Source: Flavobacteriales bacterium (lineage in GTDB: Bacteria; Bacteroidota; Bacteroidia; Flavobacteriales; UBA1820). Taken from it: DNA of 49,285 nt. The notes beneath the pieces were generated by a model, which saw only the letters and a program-made list of their open reading frames with translations, made no database searches and was not told the DNA's origin. Positions 9,603 to 17,695 of this stretch are shown one piece after another (positions within the stretch are counted from its first letter, which is position 1; each line of letters opens with the position of its first letter). The position numbers were made by a program, and so were the translations under genes. The stretch is from NCBI GenBank assembly GCA_017620815.1, contig JAGAUI010000022.1:1-49285 (forward strand). Reading direction: 5' to 3'.

Positions 9603-10259
9603 TCACAGTTTCTCTCCAAATGCCAAATCTCCTGCATCTCCTAGTCCTGGAACTATGTATTTGGCAGGGTTGAGAGCATCATCTACAGTTGCTACCCACA
9701 GGTCACAAGCAATAGTAGAAAAATACTCCTTTACCGTTTCTATAGCCTGTGTTGAGCCTATGACAGACATTATATGGATATGTGATGGTGTGCCTAGTTT
9801 CTTGAGAGCTTTGCTTACAGCTATGATAGATGAACCTGTGGCAAGCATTGGGTCGGCAAGGATGAGAACCTTACCCTCCAGTGATGGAGATGCCAGATAC
9901 TCAACCTCTATGGTAAATTCCTCTTCGCTACCATCATGACGACGATATGCAGAAATAAATGTGTTTTCTGCATTATCATAAACATCCAGCAGAGCATTAT
10001 GCAGTGGAAGACCTGCCCTTAATATAGAACACACCACCACCTCATCATCTATGACAGAACATTTTTTCACCCCCAGCGGAGTAGTTACATCTATCTTTTT
10101 ATAGTTAAGGGTCTTGGATATCTCATAACCCAATATACGACCCACGCGTTCTATATTACGGCGGAAGTGATGACGGTCTTTCTGGGTATTGATATCTCTT
10201 AGGCGGGAGATGTATTCGCTCAATGTCGAAGATTCGGCACTATAATCGTGTATTTTCAT
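9603..10259 (-). CDS. upp: Uracil phosphoribosyltransferase (218 aa)
   Basis: This salvage enzyme makes UMP from uracil and PRPP. The PRPP-binding loop is VLILADPMLATGSS (about residues 131-144). CSILRAGLPLHNALL (about 76-91) is the family's N-terminal active-site segment, and the C-terminal YIVPGLGDAGDLAFG (from about 202) is the uracil-binding region typical of UPRTases. Length is close to the usual 208-217. The gene lies upstream of aspS on the same strand with an 86-bp gap and is divergent from the Dabb gene. Confidence 0.95.
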   Translation of the reverse strand: MKIHDYSAESSTLSEYISRLRDINTQKDRHHFRRNIERVGRILGYEISKTLNYKKIDVTTPLGVKKCSVIDDEVVVCSILRAGLPLHNALLDVYDNAENTFISAYRRHDGSEEEFTIEVEYLASPSLEGKVLILADPMLATGSSIIAVSKALKKLGTPSHIHIMSVIGSTQAIETVKEYFSTIACDLWVATVDDALNPAKYIVPGLGDAGDLAFGEKL

Positions 10260-10289
10260 AGCAAAAATATATTTCTGTTTTCTTCATAA

Positions 10290-10297
10290 CAAAAATA
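10290..10297 (-). promoter_or_regulatory. Putative -7 box for upp
   Basis: On the minus strand TATTTTTG lies 30 bp upstream of the upp ATG and matches TAnnTTTG. No good -33 TTG is visible. A second TATTTTTG (10262-10269 on the minus strand) lies only 2 bp from the ATG and would give an almost leaderless message. Confidence 0.4.
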
Positions 10298-10302
10298 AGG
10301 AT

Positions 10303-10310
10303 TATTTTTG
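10303..10310 (+). promoter_or_regulatory. Putative -7 box for the Dabb gene
   Basis: TATTTTTG at 10303-10310 matches TAnnTTTG. The implied start site is about 40 bp before the ATG at 10357. No clear -33 element is seen, so this is tentative. Confidence 0.45.
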
Positions 10311-10356
10311 CACATAAAGAATAGTATAACATATAATTATAAAAACACTTTGTAAA

Positions 10357-10647
10357 ATGGTAAAACACATCGTTATGTTTAAGCTCCGTAGCGACGCTCC
10401 TGCCGATGCTCCTGCTCGTGCCAAAGCAGAACTAGAAGCTATGGTGGGGGTTGCTCCCACTCTACGCTCTATGGAAGTAGGAATAGACTACACTGGAAAT
10501 AACCCTACTGCAGACCTCGTTCTCACTTCTACATTTGATGACCGTGAAGGTCTTGCTGCATATGCGGTAAGTGAGGTACACGTCGCTTTTCTAGAATGGT
10601 TCCGTCCTCTTATCGCAACTAGAACAGTAGTAGATTACGAAAAATAG
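10357..10647 (+). CDS. Dabb (stress-response A/B barrel) domain protein (96 aa)
   Basis: This is a small cytoplasmic ferredoxin-like alpha/beta-barrel protein. The family pattern is clear: MVKHIVMFKLR at the start, then a helix rich in Ala/Glu, LRSMEVGIDY at about 37-46, ADLVLTSTFDDREGLAAYAVSEVHVAF at about 53-79 (with the His typical of Dabb proteins), and a C-terminal VVDYEK strand. Members are widespread and the molecular role is usually unknown; some plant homologues are salt-stress induced and some relatives are polyketide cyclases. The gene stands alone between upp (divergent) and a long perfect hairpin. Confidence 0.9.
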   Translation: MVKHIVMFKLRSDAPADAPARAKAELEAMVGVAPTLRSMEVGIDYTGNNPTADLVLTSTFDDREGLAAYAVSEVHVAFLEWFRPLIATRTVVDYEK

Positions 10648-10663
10648 TTTCTTTTACTTTCTA

Positions 10664-10708
10664 TCATCAACGATGGGCAGACCCTACGGGTCTGCCCATC
10701 GTTGATGA
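10664..10708. repeat. 21-bp perfect inverted repeat, loop TAC
   Basis: Bases 10664-10684 pair without mismatch with 10688-10708 (core GGGCAGACCC / GGGTCTGCCC). It lies 17 bp after the Dabb stop. No T-run follows on either strand, so it is not a textbook terminator, although it may still end or protect the Dabb transcript. Confidence 0.95.
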
Positions 10709-10723
10709 GGGCGGGTGGGTGGG
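10709..10723 (+). other. G-quadruplex motif with one-base loops
   Basis: GGGCGGGTGGGTGGG starts at the base after the long hairpin. Four G3 runs separated by single bases are the pattern expected for a very stable parallel quadruplex in DNA or RNA. A near-identical motif occurs at 28253-28267. Confidence 0.85.
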
Positions 10724-10780
10724 TGAACCTTCCTATTTGTTAAAAATCATATTGTTTATTTATTTTAAGTAAAAAATCAC

Positions 10781-10875
10781 TATCTTTACTTATATCAAGA
10801 CCTAAAAACTAACACCTTTATTAAACATTTTATTATCTAGATGGCAGGAAAATATTTTTTCCTGCCTCTTTTTTT
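10781..10875 (+). ncRNA. Possible small RNA (about 80 nt)
   Basis: TATCTTTA at 10781-10788 is one base off the -7 consensus, and 55-85 bp later lies a strong terminator (10843-10875) with no open frame between. Promoter plus terminator within 95 bp could give an RNA of about 80 nt. No -33 element at correct spacing was found, and the terminator could instead stop readthrough from the Dabb gene. Tentative. Confidence 0.2.
10843..10875 (+). terminator. Intrinsic terminator
   Basis: A 10-bp stem (10843-10852 with 10857-10866, loop TATT) is followed by TC and a run of seven T. It lies about 60 bp before the dehydrogenase gene and about 200 bp after the Dabb stop. Confidence 0.85.
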
Positions 10876-10897
10876 CTTACTGCTAGATATAAAACCG

Positions 10898-10905
10898 TAC
10901 ATTTG
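10898..10905 (+). promoter_or_regulatory. Putative -7 box for the 2-hydroxyacid dehydrogenase gene
   Basis: TACATTTG at 10898-10905 is an exact TAnnTTTG match, just after a terminator and 31 bp before the ATG. No TTG lies at the expected -33 spacing. Confidence 0.5.
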
Positions 10906-10936
10906 TAGGGTTAAAGAAATATGAACCATATAAACG

Positions 10937-11881
10937 ATGAATATACTATTTATAGACACCACCGACCCATACCTATGGGACACCCTCACCTCTAGTGGAC
11001 ATAACTGCACACTGGACGATACTCGTTCGCGTGAGGAGATAATGCGTGACATGCACCTATATGATGGATTTATCATACGTTCACGATTTAAGATAGACAA
11101 GGAATTTATAGACAGCTGTACTAGATTGCGTTTTATAGCACGTGTAGGTGCAGGGCTTGAAAACATAGACTGTGAGTACGCTGCTTCACGTGGTATTAAA
11201 CTCATATCTGCTCCCGAAGGCAACCGCCAGGCCGTAGGCGAACACGCTGTAGGTATGTTACTCTCCCTCATGCGTAGGATACTCATCGCCGACAGCGAAG
11301 TAAGACACGGACGTTGGATACGGGAAGGAAACCGAGGTTATGAGATACAAGGTCGCACCATAGGTATCATAGGATATGGCAATATGGGAGGTAGTTTTGC
11401 ACGTTGTGTATCGGGATTCCGCCCTGCCGAAGTCTTGGCCTATGACATCAAGGAAGGTGATTATTCAGACTCTTATGCACGTTGTGCATCTATGGAGGAA
11501 CTATATGAAAAAGCCGATGTGATAAGTCTTCACGTCCCTCTTACAGAACTTACTCGTGGTATGATAAATGAAGAGTTCTGGAAAGGATTTAAAAAACCCA
11601 TCTATTTTATAAATACAGCTCGTGGAGCTTGCTGTGATACAGCTGCACTGGTAAATGCCATAGAAAAAGGTATAGTTACAGGTGCTGCACTAGACGTACT
11701 AGAATATGAAAAATCTTCGTTTGAGAACTTTTTTGATGGGGAGAAGATGCCTGCTGCATTTGAATATCTCATATCATCTCCTCGTGTGGTTCTCACTCCA
11801 CACATAGGAGGTTGGACTCATGAAGCCAATCATAAAATGGCCTGTGCTATCATAGATAAGATAGCAGCATTGGAGGCTTAA
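10937..11881 (+). CDS. D-2-hydroxyacid dehydrogenase, 3-phosphoglycerate dehydrogenase-like (314 aa)
   Basis: This is an NAD-dependent cytoplasmic oxidoreductase of the D-isomer-specific family. The first half is a catalytic domain with VGAGLENID (about 70-78). The Rossmann motif GIIGYGNMG lies at about 143-151. The family's INTARG (catalytic Arg, about 224-230), DVLEYE (Glu, about 253-258) and TPHIGG (His, about 285-290) are all present. There is no C-terminal ACT domain, so it is the short form. Serine biosynthesis (SerA) is plausible, but other hydroxyacids cannot be excluded and no serC lies next to it. ATG at 10921 is out of frame. Confidence 0.85.
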   Translation: MNILFIDTTDPYLWDTLTSSGHNCTLDDTRSREEIMRDMHLYDGFIIRSRFKIDKEFIDSCTRLRFIARVGAGLENIDCEYAASRGIKLISAPEGNRQAVGEHAVGMLLSLMRRILIADSEVRHGRWIREGNRGYEIQGRTIGIIGYGNMGGSFARCVSGFRPAEVLAYDIKEGDYSDSYARCASMEELYEKADVISLHVPLTELTRGMINEEFWKGFKKPIYFINTARGACCDTAALVNAIEKGIVTGAALDVLEYEKSSFENFFDGEKMPAAFEYLISSPRVVLTPHIGGWTHEANHKMACAIIDKIAALEA

Positions 11882-11899
11882 AAAAAAGATGTATATTTG
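11870..11899 (+). promoter_or_regulatory. Promoter of the 551-aa protein/dnaG/waaA operon
   Basis: TTG at 11870-11872, 19 bases, then TATATTTG at 11892-11899 is a full consensus match. The -33 element overlaps the last codons of the dehydrogenase gene. The leader is about 40 bases. Confidence 0.75.
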
Positions 11900-11942
11900 T
11901 ACTGTGAGCCTAGATAAATAACAACTACAATCCTTCATAGAC

Positions 11943-13598
11943 ATGACTCATACCCGTGCCCAAGAATCCAGCCGAGCCCTTGAAAGGATATACGTCACCA
12001 TGAGACACCTCTTTAACCGCGGTTTTTATAAACCGGGAGGAATATCTGGTGATGCACTATTAAAATCACTACTCACACTATCTCCCGAGATTTACGGTAG
12101 TATGACAGACATAGAAAAGGTAGAACTAGACGGAATGGTTTATGTTCTAGAGCGTCTGCCTATGGGCATAGAGGAATGTCGTTATATCCATTTTACGTCT
12201 GAAGAAGGGTATGAGAAATCATTTAATCCCATCATACCACAGCGTCGTCGCAACTACTGTTTCCGCATAGACGCCGAACAAATGAACATACAGATAACCC
12301 ATGGACGCAGTGACCTGTATGACATGCTCTCCCACCTTACATTTCTTTTCAATGAGTCTGAAAAGATAATGCAGCACGCCATGCCAAAAGAAAACGTCTT
12401 TTCCCGCGAATGGAAAAAGATAGAAGAATTGGTCGTGGGAGGTGGCTCGCTGGACAAAAACAAAGAAGACATATACATATCATATCTAGCGGTACTGCTA
12501 GGACGTTCATATGAGGAGGTGATGGTAACCACTCGCAGGCTCGCCACCAAGGAGAACCCTTACCGTATATTCCACATTATCTACCATCTAGGACGTCTTT
12601 CCATAGAGGAATCTACATCTGGTACAGACCGTGAGATATCATTTTCTTCGCTTCTACGCGAACGCATAGGTCATCATGTCTATGGTTCTATGTGGGCTGC
12701 CGAAGTCAAAAAAATACTGGTAGAAAAATCCCTTGAAAAGAGACCTCTCCACATCATAAGTGCCAATATGCACAGCGTGATGAACACTTTCTATGCCGCC
12801 GATGCTCTTTCACACACAGAACCCTGTGATGGCTTATATGTCAATCTATCCCTAGACGAAAATAGTAATCTACGCTCTAGTGTTAAAGAATATGCCTTAA
12901 AACACGGCATGACATACATAAATGACTCCTCTGGTGCAAATGTCGATGTACAGATATTTGATTGCAGTCTTATCCCATCTATCAATGATAGATATAAAAA
13001 CACTGCCATAGAAGATATTCCTGTCATACTGGTTATAGATTATGCATTTGGAGAGCAGGCTTATGAGATAATGGACGAACTCTTACGTCCCATAGAACCA
13101 TATAATCACACCAAACTCTTTATGGATATAAAGTCTATATCCATCATGGGCAAAGCTGGCATACTATGTGGCAAGAAAGGTGAGATAATGATACCTACGG
13201 CACATATTTTTGAAGGCACTGCCGATAACTACCCTTTTGAGAATGCTCTTAAAGTAGATGATTTCAATGGTTGCGGTATCCCTGCATACCAAGGTCCCAT
13301 GATTTCGGTTTTAGGCACTTCGCTTCAGAACAAGGACATACTGGAGTTCTTTATGCGTTCCTCGTGGAGGGTTATAGGTCTGGAAATGGAAGGGGCTCAC
13401 TACCAGAAAGCCATCCAAGCACATTCGCGTATAAGGGGAAATATATCCAGTGATGTGGTATTGAGATATGCTTATTACGCATCAGACTGCCCGCTGGATA
13501 CTTCCACCACCCTAGCACAAGGTCCTATGGGAGTAAGTGGTGTAAGCCCTACATACCTCATCACCCGTAAAATCATAGAACAGATAATATCACAATAG
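11943..13598 (+). CDS. Conserved Bacteroidota protein with nucleoside phosphorylase-like C-terminus (551 aa)
   Basis: I do not recognise a characterised function. It may correspond to DUF6909, which I could not check. There is no signal peptide or membrane segment. Residues 1-260 look mostly helical. The C-terminal part (about 265-551) shows the order of motifs of the PNP/MTA nucleosidase fold: IMGKAGILCGKKGEIMIP (401-418, compare the GxAGGL...GDxVI region), IGLEMEGAHY (478-487, compare the ribose-binding VDMEGAA), and YASDCP (512-517, where Asp would be the catalytic residue of MTAN-like RxISD). This resemblance is by eye. The stop lies 1 bp before the dnaG ATG, so it is translationally close to primase and probably the first gene of that operon. 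Confidence 0.7.
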   Translation: MTHTRAQESSRALERIYVTMRHLFNRGFYKPGGISGDALLKSLLTLSPEIYGSMTDIEKVELDGMVYVLERLPMGIEECRYIHFTSEEGYEKSFNPIIPQRRRNYCFRIDAEQMNIQITHGRSDLYDMLSHLTFLFNESEKIMQHAMPKENVFSREWKKIEELVVGGGSLDKNKEDIYISYLAVLLGRSYEEVMVTTRRLATKENPYRIFHIIYHLGRLSIEESTSGTDREISFSSLLRERIGHHVYGSMWAAEVKKILVEKSLEKRPLHIISANMHSVMNTFYAADALSHTEPCDGLYVNLSLDENSNLRSSVKEYALKHGMTYINDSSGANVDVQIFDCSLIPSINDRYKNTAIEDIPVILVIDYAFGEQAYEIMDELLRPIEPYNHTKLFMDIKSISIMGKAGILCGKKGEIMIPTAHIFEGTADNYPFENALKVDDFNGCGIPAYQGPMISVLGTSLQNKDILEFFMRSSWRVIGLEMEGAHYQKAIQAHSRIRGNISSDVVLRYAYYASDCPLDTSTTLAQGPMGVSGVSPTYLITRKIIEQIISQ

Positions 13599-13599
13599 A

Positions 13600-15585
13600 A
13601 TGATATCCAAAGATACCATAGAGAGAGTATTTTCCACCCTTCAGATAGAGGAGGTGATAGGTGATTTTGTTCAGCTCAAACGTTCGGGAGCCAACTACAA
13701 AGGTCTCTCACCCTTTTCAGATGAAAAGACACCTTCTTTTATGGTATCTCCTGCCAAAGGCATCTGGAAAGACTTTTCTTCTGGTAAGGGAGGTAATGCC
13801 GTTACATTTGTAATGGAGATAGAGCATTGCTCATACCCCGAAGCCATACGTTACATAGCTCGCAAGTATAATATAGACATAGAAGAAACCGAAGTCTCTC
13901 CACAGGTAAAAGAAGCCGCACAGGAACGTGATAGTCTATACATAGTTACAGAATATGCCGCCTCTTGGTTTAAGGAGCAGATGCACTCCACTTCGGCAGG
14001 ACGCAATATAGCACTCTCATACTTCCGTTCTAGAGACATAAACGATGCTATGATAGAGCGTTTTGCATTGGGATATTGTCCAGATGCTTGGGACTCTTTC
14101 ACACAGAATGCTATTGCAGCTGGATATAAGAAAGAATATCTGGAAAAGACAGGGCTTACCATATTCCGTGAGGATGGAAAGGCTATGGACCGTTTCCGCT
14201 CGCGTGTCATATTCCCTATACATACATTTTCGGGACGCATAGCTGGATTTGGTGGGCGTACGATGCAAAGCGAAAAAACCATCGCCAAATACCTCAACTC
14301 TCCAGAAAGCGATATCTACCATAAAAGCGACATACTCTATGGTATCTACCAAAGCAAAAACGCCATCATTAAACAAGACTCTTGTTATCTAGTAGAGGGT
14401 TATATGGACGTCATCTCACTGCATCAGAGTGGGATAGAAAACGTGGTGGCTTCATCGGGCACATCCCTCACCGAAGGACAGATACGCCAGATAAAACGCC
14501 TCACACAGAACATAACGGTACTCTATGACGGCGATGCTGCAGGCATACGTGCTTCATTCCGCGGTATAGACATGTTACTATCTGCCGGGATGAACGTGAG
14601 AGTGCTTTCATTCCCCGATGGAGATGACCCAGACTCATTTGCTCGTAAACACACAGCCACAGAACTTAAAGAATACCTCGAGGGTCAGAGAACAGATTTC
14701 ATAGACTTCAAGGCCAGAATGCTACTAGACGAAGCACAAGGCGACCCCATACTTAAATCTCGTCTGGTACGCGATATAGTGGTATCTATATCCAAGATTT
14801 CCGACCATATAAAACGTGAGCTATACATCAAGCAGTGTTCTCGTATAATGGACGTGAGTGAGGCTTCGCTCTTCCGCGAACTATCACAGATAGACCACCA
14901 CAATGCCCGCGAATACCAGCAGGCGGCACTACGTGCCGCTAATCGTGAAGCAGCCGCTGCACGACTCAAAGTAGCACGCGAGGGTGAAAACACACGGGAG
15001 GAAGACACCTACATTAGGAGGCTGGAAGAAGATATCATATCTATATTACTAAACCATACACATCTGCCTATACATATGGAAGAGGTGATAGATACAGTAG
15101 ATGAAAATGGGAAACCTCAACAAGAGAAACATTCGTATGATACGACAGTAGTGGAAGAAGTGATAGACAGTCTTTCGGCCGATGGGATAAGTTTTACCGA
15201 CAGCACCCTGTCAATAGTATATAACGGGATAAAGAGTGCCTATGATGCTGGCGAAGAGATATCACATCATCTTTTCCTAACGAGTGATAATACCGATGTT
15301 ATAACTGCCGTATCAGATATTATGGCAGACCCTCCTGCTCTGCACAACTGGAACAAAGTAGGGGTAGATGTCATAGACTTCAAATACATAGCACACACAT
15401 ACACACGAGACCTCATATTAAGATATCGTGTAGTGATGGTGGATAAAATGATAAAAGAGACCGAGAAAGAAATATCTCAACTGCAAGGTGAAGGAAAACA
15501 TGACGAAGAGCTAATAAAGAAACTAATGATGCTTAAAAACATCAGTACTAGACTTAATAAGGAATTGGGAGGAAGAGTAGTATGA
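13600..15585 (+). CDS. dnaG: DNA primase (661 aa)
   Basis: This enzyme synthesises RNA primers at the replication fork. Domains are an N-terminal CHC2-like zinc-ribbon region (1-97), the RNA polymerase core with FRSRVIFPIHTFSGRIAGFGGR (199-220), Toprim motifs EGYMD (266-270, catalytic Glu266), DGDAAG (310-315) and PDGDDPD (339-345), and a C-terminal helicase-interaction region (about 440-661) with a charged helical tail. The zinc ligands are absent: where other primases have CPFH and CFGC, this protein has SPFS (37-40) and DFSS (58-61). The remaining conserved residues (EKTPSF, GKGGNAV) are intact, so the domain is kept without metal. It is adjacent to the gene before it and overlaps waaA by 4 bp (ATGA). 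Confidence 0.96.
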   Translation: MISKDTIERVFSTLQIEEVIGDFVQLKRSGANYKGLSPFSDEKTPSFMVSPAKGIWKDFSSGKGGNAVTFVMEIEHCSYPEAIRYIARKYNIDIEETEVSPQVKEAAQERDSLYIVTEYAASWFKEQMHSTSAGRNIALSYFRSRDINDAMIERFALGYCPDAWDSFTQNAIAAGYKKEYLEKTGLTIFREDGKAMDRFRSRVIFPIHTFSGRIAGFGGRTMQSEKTIAKYLNSPESDIYHKSDILYGIYQSKNAIIKQDSCYLVEGYMDVISLHQSGIENVVASSGTSLTEGQIRQIKRLTQNITVLYDGDAAGIRASFRGIDMLLSAGMNVRVLSFPDGDDPDSFARKHTATELKEYLEGQRTDFIDFKARMLLDEAQGDPILKSRLVRDIVVSISKISDHIKRELYIKQCSRIMDVSEASLFRELSQIDHHNAREYQQAALRAANREAAAARLKVAREGENTREEDTYIRRLEEDIISILLNHTHLPIHMEEVIDTVDENGKPQQEKHSYDTTVVEEVIDSLSADGISFTDSTLSIVYNGIKSAYDAGEEISHHLFLTSDNTDVITAVSDIMADPPALHNWNKVGVDVIDFKYIAHTYTRDLILRYRVVMVDKMIKETEKEISQLQGEGKHDEELIKKLMMLKNISTRLNKELGGRVV

Positions 15586-16850
15586 TACACTTTTTATATA
15601 ACATAGCCATGTATGCCCTATGGGGAGCGATGAGACTTCACGCTCTCTTTAACCACAAGACACGTCTGGCAGTAAAAGGGCGTGAAAACTGGAGAAAGAA
15701 TATAAAGGAAAAAATAAATGCTCTGCCTGCAGGCGGTAAAAGAGTATGGTTTCATGCTAGTTCGTTGGGAGAGTTTGAACAGGGACGACCTGTGATAGAG
15801 AGTCTTAAAAAATCACACCCAGACGTGAAGATAATACTCTCATTTTTCTCACCTTCGGGTTATGAGGTGCGATATGACTATGATGGTGCCGACGTCATAA
15901 CTTACCTGCCAATAGATACTCCTAGTGCAGCACATGATTGGGTAAAGATTATAAAACCAGATGCCGCTGTGTTTATCAAGTATGAATTCTGGGCAAATTT
16001 CCTGTATGAGACAGCCAGAAAAAATATCCCTCTATACCTTATAAGTGCCCGTTTCTACAAGGAGAGTATATTCTTCCGTTCCTATGGAGGATTTATGAGA
16101 AAACTGCTCCATCTATTCACCCATATCTACACCCAAGACACCCGTAGTGAGATACTGCTGGATTCATTAGGATTAGAAAATCATTCTATGGCTGGTGACA
16201 CTCGTTTTGACCGTGTACGCGACATCTTAAACCAAGACTGCTCCCTGCCATTTATGGATACATTCTGTAAGGATAAAAAAATAATAGTAGGAGGCTCCAT
16301 GTGGAAAGACGACTACCGCGTGATGAAATCACTCATAAAAGAGTTATCTTCACATAGCGACATCCGTTACGTCATTGCTCCGCATATCATAGACAGGGAA
16401 GAGATAGAAGAATTCCGTAATTCTATCCCAGTGACATCTGTATGTTACAGCCAAATGACTCCATCTGCCCTGCAAGAGGCACGTGTACTTATACTGGATA
16501 CCATAGGCATACTCACACGAGTTTATTCCTATGCACATATATCATATGTGGGAGGAGGTTGGACGCCTTCGGGAATACACAACGTACTGGAACCTGCTGT
16601 ATTCTCACGTCCTGTGATATGTGGCCCTCTTTACAATCCATACATAGAGGCAGTAGGGATGTACAAATCAGGAGGTCTTATAGTGATAAATGACAGCTCA
16701 TCACTTATTTCGGCTGTTAAAAACTGTATGTATGATCAGGAATTCTATAACACCACTGCACGTGCGGCAGGACTATATGTAGAGCAGAATGCAGGTGCTA
16801 CCATGCGTATAATGAAAGCACTTAACTCCTCTCTCTATCCAGCTTATTAA
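15582..16850 (+). CDS. waaA: 3-deoxy-D-manno-octulosonic acid (Kdo) transferase (422 aa)
   Basis: This GT30 enzyme adds Kdo to the lipid A precursor at the inner face of the inner membrane. One N-terminal membrane anchor (residues 1-22) is followed by FHASSLGEFEQGRP (57-70) containing the general-base Glu64, then IKYEFWANFLYE (about 128-139), a GGSMWKDD loop near 232, and the C-terminal GGGWTPSGIHNVLEPA (about 324-339) and GPLYNPY nucleotide-sugar site typical of KdtA. Full length. The start overlaps the dnaG stop by 4 bp, suggesting coupled translation. Its presence shows a Gram-negative envelope with lipid A. Confidence 0.95.
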   Translation: MIHFLYNIAMYALWGAMRLHALFNHKTRLAVKGRENWRKNIKEKINALPAGGKRVWFHASSLGEFEQGRPVIESLKKSHPDVKIILSFFSPSGYEVRYDYDGADVITYLPIDTPSAAHDWVKIIKPDAAVFIKYEFWANFLYETARKNIPLYLISARFYKESIFFRSYGGFMRKLLHLFTHIYTQDTRSEILLDSLGLENHSMAGDTRFDRVRDILNQDCSLPFMDTFCKDKKIIVGGSMWKDDYRVMKSLIKELSSHSDIRYVIAPHIIDREEIEEFRNSIPVTSVCYSQMTPSALQEARVLILDTIGILTRVYSYAHISYVGGGWTPSGIHNVLEPAVFSRPVICGPLYNPYIEAVGMYKSGGLIVINDSSSLISAVKNCMYDQEFYNTTARAAGLYVEQNAGATMRIMKALNSSLYPAY

Positions 16851-16870
16851 CCATCAAAATCTATCCCAAG

Positions 16871-17164
16871 ATGAAAGACAACACAGCATCACAAGAGGCT
16901 TTTTACCGTAAATTCAAGACAGAACTGGAAACAAGCACACATTTTCCATCTACATACACATATAAATTCATAGTCCCCACTACGGGAGATGCGTCTAGTC
17001 GTATATCGGCTATATTTGACTCTATGGGGGCATTTATATCTACCAAACCATCATCACGTGGCACATACACATCCATAACCATAAAGGCCATGATGGAATC
17101 TGCCGATGATGTGATAGAAAAATATCGTGCTGTAAGCAGTATAGAAGGTGTGGTTATGCTTTAA
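16871..17164 (+). CDS. DUF493 (YbeD-like) protein (97 aa)
   Basis: A short cytoplasmic protein with the ferredoxin-like, ACT-related fold of the DUF493 family: [26 protein letters not shown] at the N-terminus and [24 protein letters not shown] in the C-terminal half, ending in GVVML. Members are proposed to be small regulatory domains, with no proven function. The gene follows waaA after 20 bp and overlaps the convergent ybjQ-like gene by 4 bp at the stop codons. Confidence 0.8.
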   Translation: MKDNTASQEAFYRKFKTELETSTHFPSTYTYKFIVPTTGDASSRISAIFDSMGAFISTKPSSRGTYTSITIKAMMESADDVIEKYRAVSSIEGVVML

Positions 17165-17484
17165 TCTTCCACATATACAGCAGTGCCTGCTGCTGTAACC
17201 ATTAGCATACTACCGTTGGCACCTACTGTTTCATAGTCTAGGTCAACACTTATAACCGCATTGGCTCCCAGAGCGGCTGCTCTTTCTTGCATCTCTTGTA
17301 GTGCCGCATCTTTGGCTTTGCGTAACACGCCCTCATATGAGGAAGAACGTCCTCCTACTATATCTGTAATAGACGCAAAAAAGTCTTTAACGACATTGGC
17401 TCCTACTATGGATTCACCAGTTACTATACCGTAATAACGTGTGATACGGCGACCTTCGATGTTGGGTGTAGTGGTTGTGAGCAT
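17161..17484 (-). CDS. YbjQ/UPF0145 family protein (107 aa)
   Basis: A small soluble protein of the YbjQ family, proposed to form pentamers and sometimes named heavy-metal-binding, without solid evidence of function. Family features visible are the N-terminal [20 protein letters not shown], the GGRSSSYE segment, a long helix ([20 protein letters not shown]) and the strand [10 protein letters not shown] longer reading starts at 17517, but the start at 17484 gives the usual length of 107 aa, and the -7 box at 17515-17522 lies over the longer start. Confidence 0.88.
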   Translation of the reverse strand: MLTTTTPNIEGRRITRYYGIVTGESIVGANVVKDFFASITDIVGGRSSSYEGVLRKAKDAALQEMQERAAALGANAVISVDLDYETVGANGSMLMVTAAGTAVYVED

Positions 17485-17514
17485 AATATGTTTTCTTAAA
17501 GTTATTACTATGAA

Positions 17515-17522
17515 CAAATATA
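17515..17522 (-). promoter_or_regulatory. -7 box of the ybjQ-like gene
   Basis: On the minus strand TATATTTG, an exact consensus match, with its end 30 bp from the ATG at 17484. No -33 TTG at proper spacing. It decides against the longer start at 17517. Confidence 0.55.
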
Positions 17523-17643
17523 GAACTTTTTTCTATTCTATCTATATCATTTTATCACCCACTGATAGGTGAAGTTTTTATACATTAGACGAGAGAAACA
17601 TCATAAAGGTTACAAGAATAGCAAAATTTAACATTTAAAATAA

Positions 17644-17669
17644 AAAAGGGCGTGCCATCACGCCCTTTT
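17644..17669 (-). terminator. Intrinsic terminator after the double-FISUMP gene
   Basis: An 11-bp stem (17644-17654 with 17659-17669, loop CCAT, core GGGCGTG/CACGCCC), A/T-flanked, lies 26 bp after the stop of the minus-strand gene. Confidence 0.75.
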
Positions 17670-17695
17670 CCCAAATAGTATTTATGTTTTATCCT

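Noticed and set aside
10709-10723. Simple GGGT tandem repeat as the whole explanation of the G-rich tract
   Set aside because: Possible, but the C interruption, the adjacent perfect hairpin and the shared flank with the second copy make a functional element at least as likely, so it was kept as a finding.
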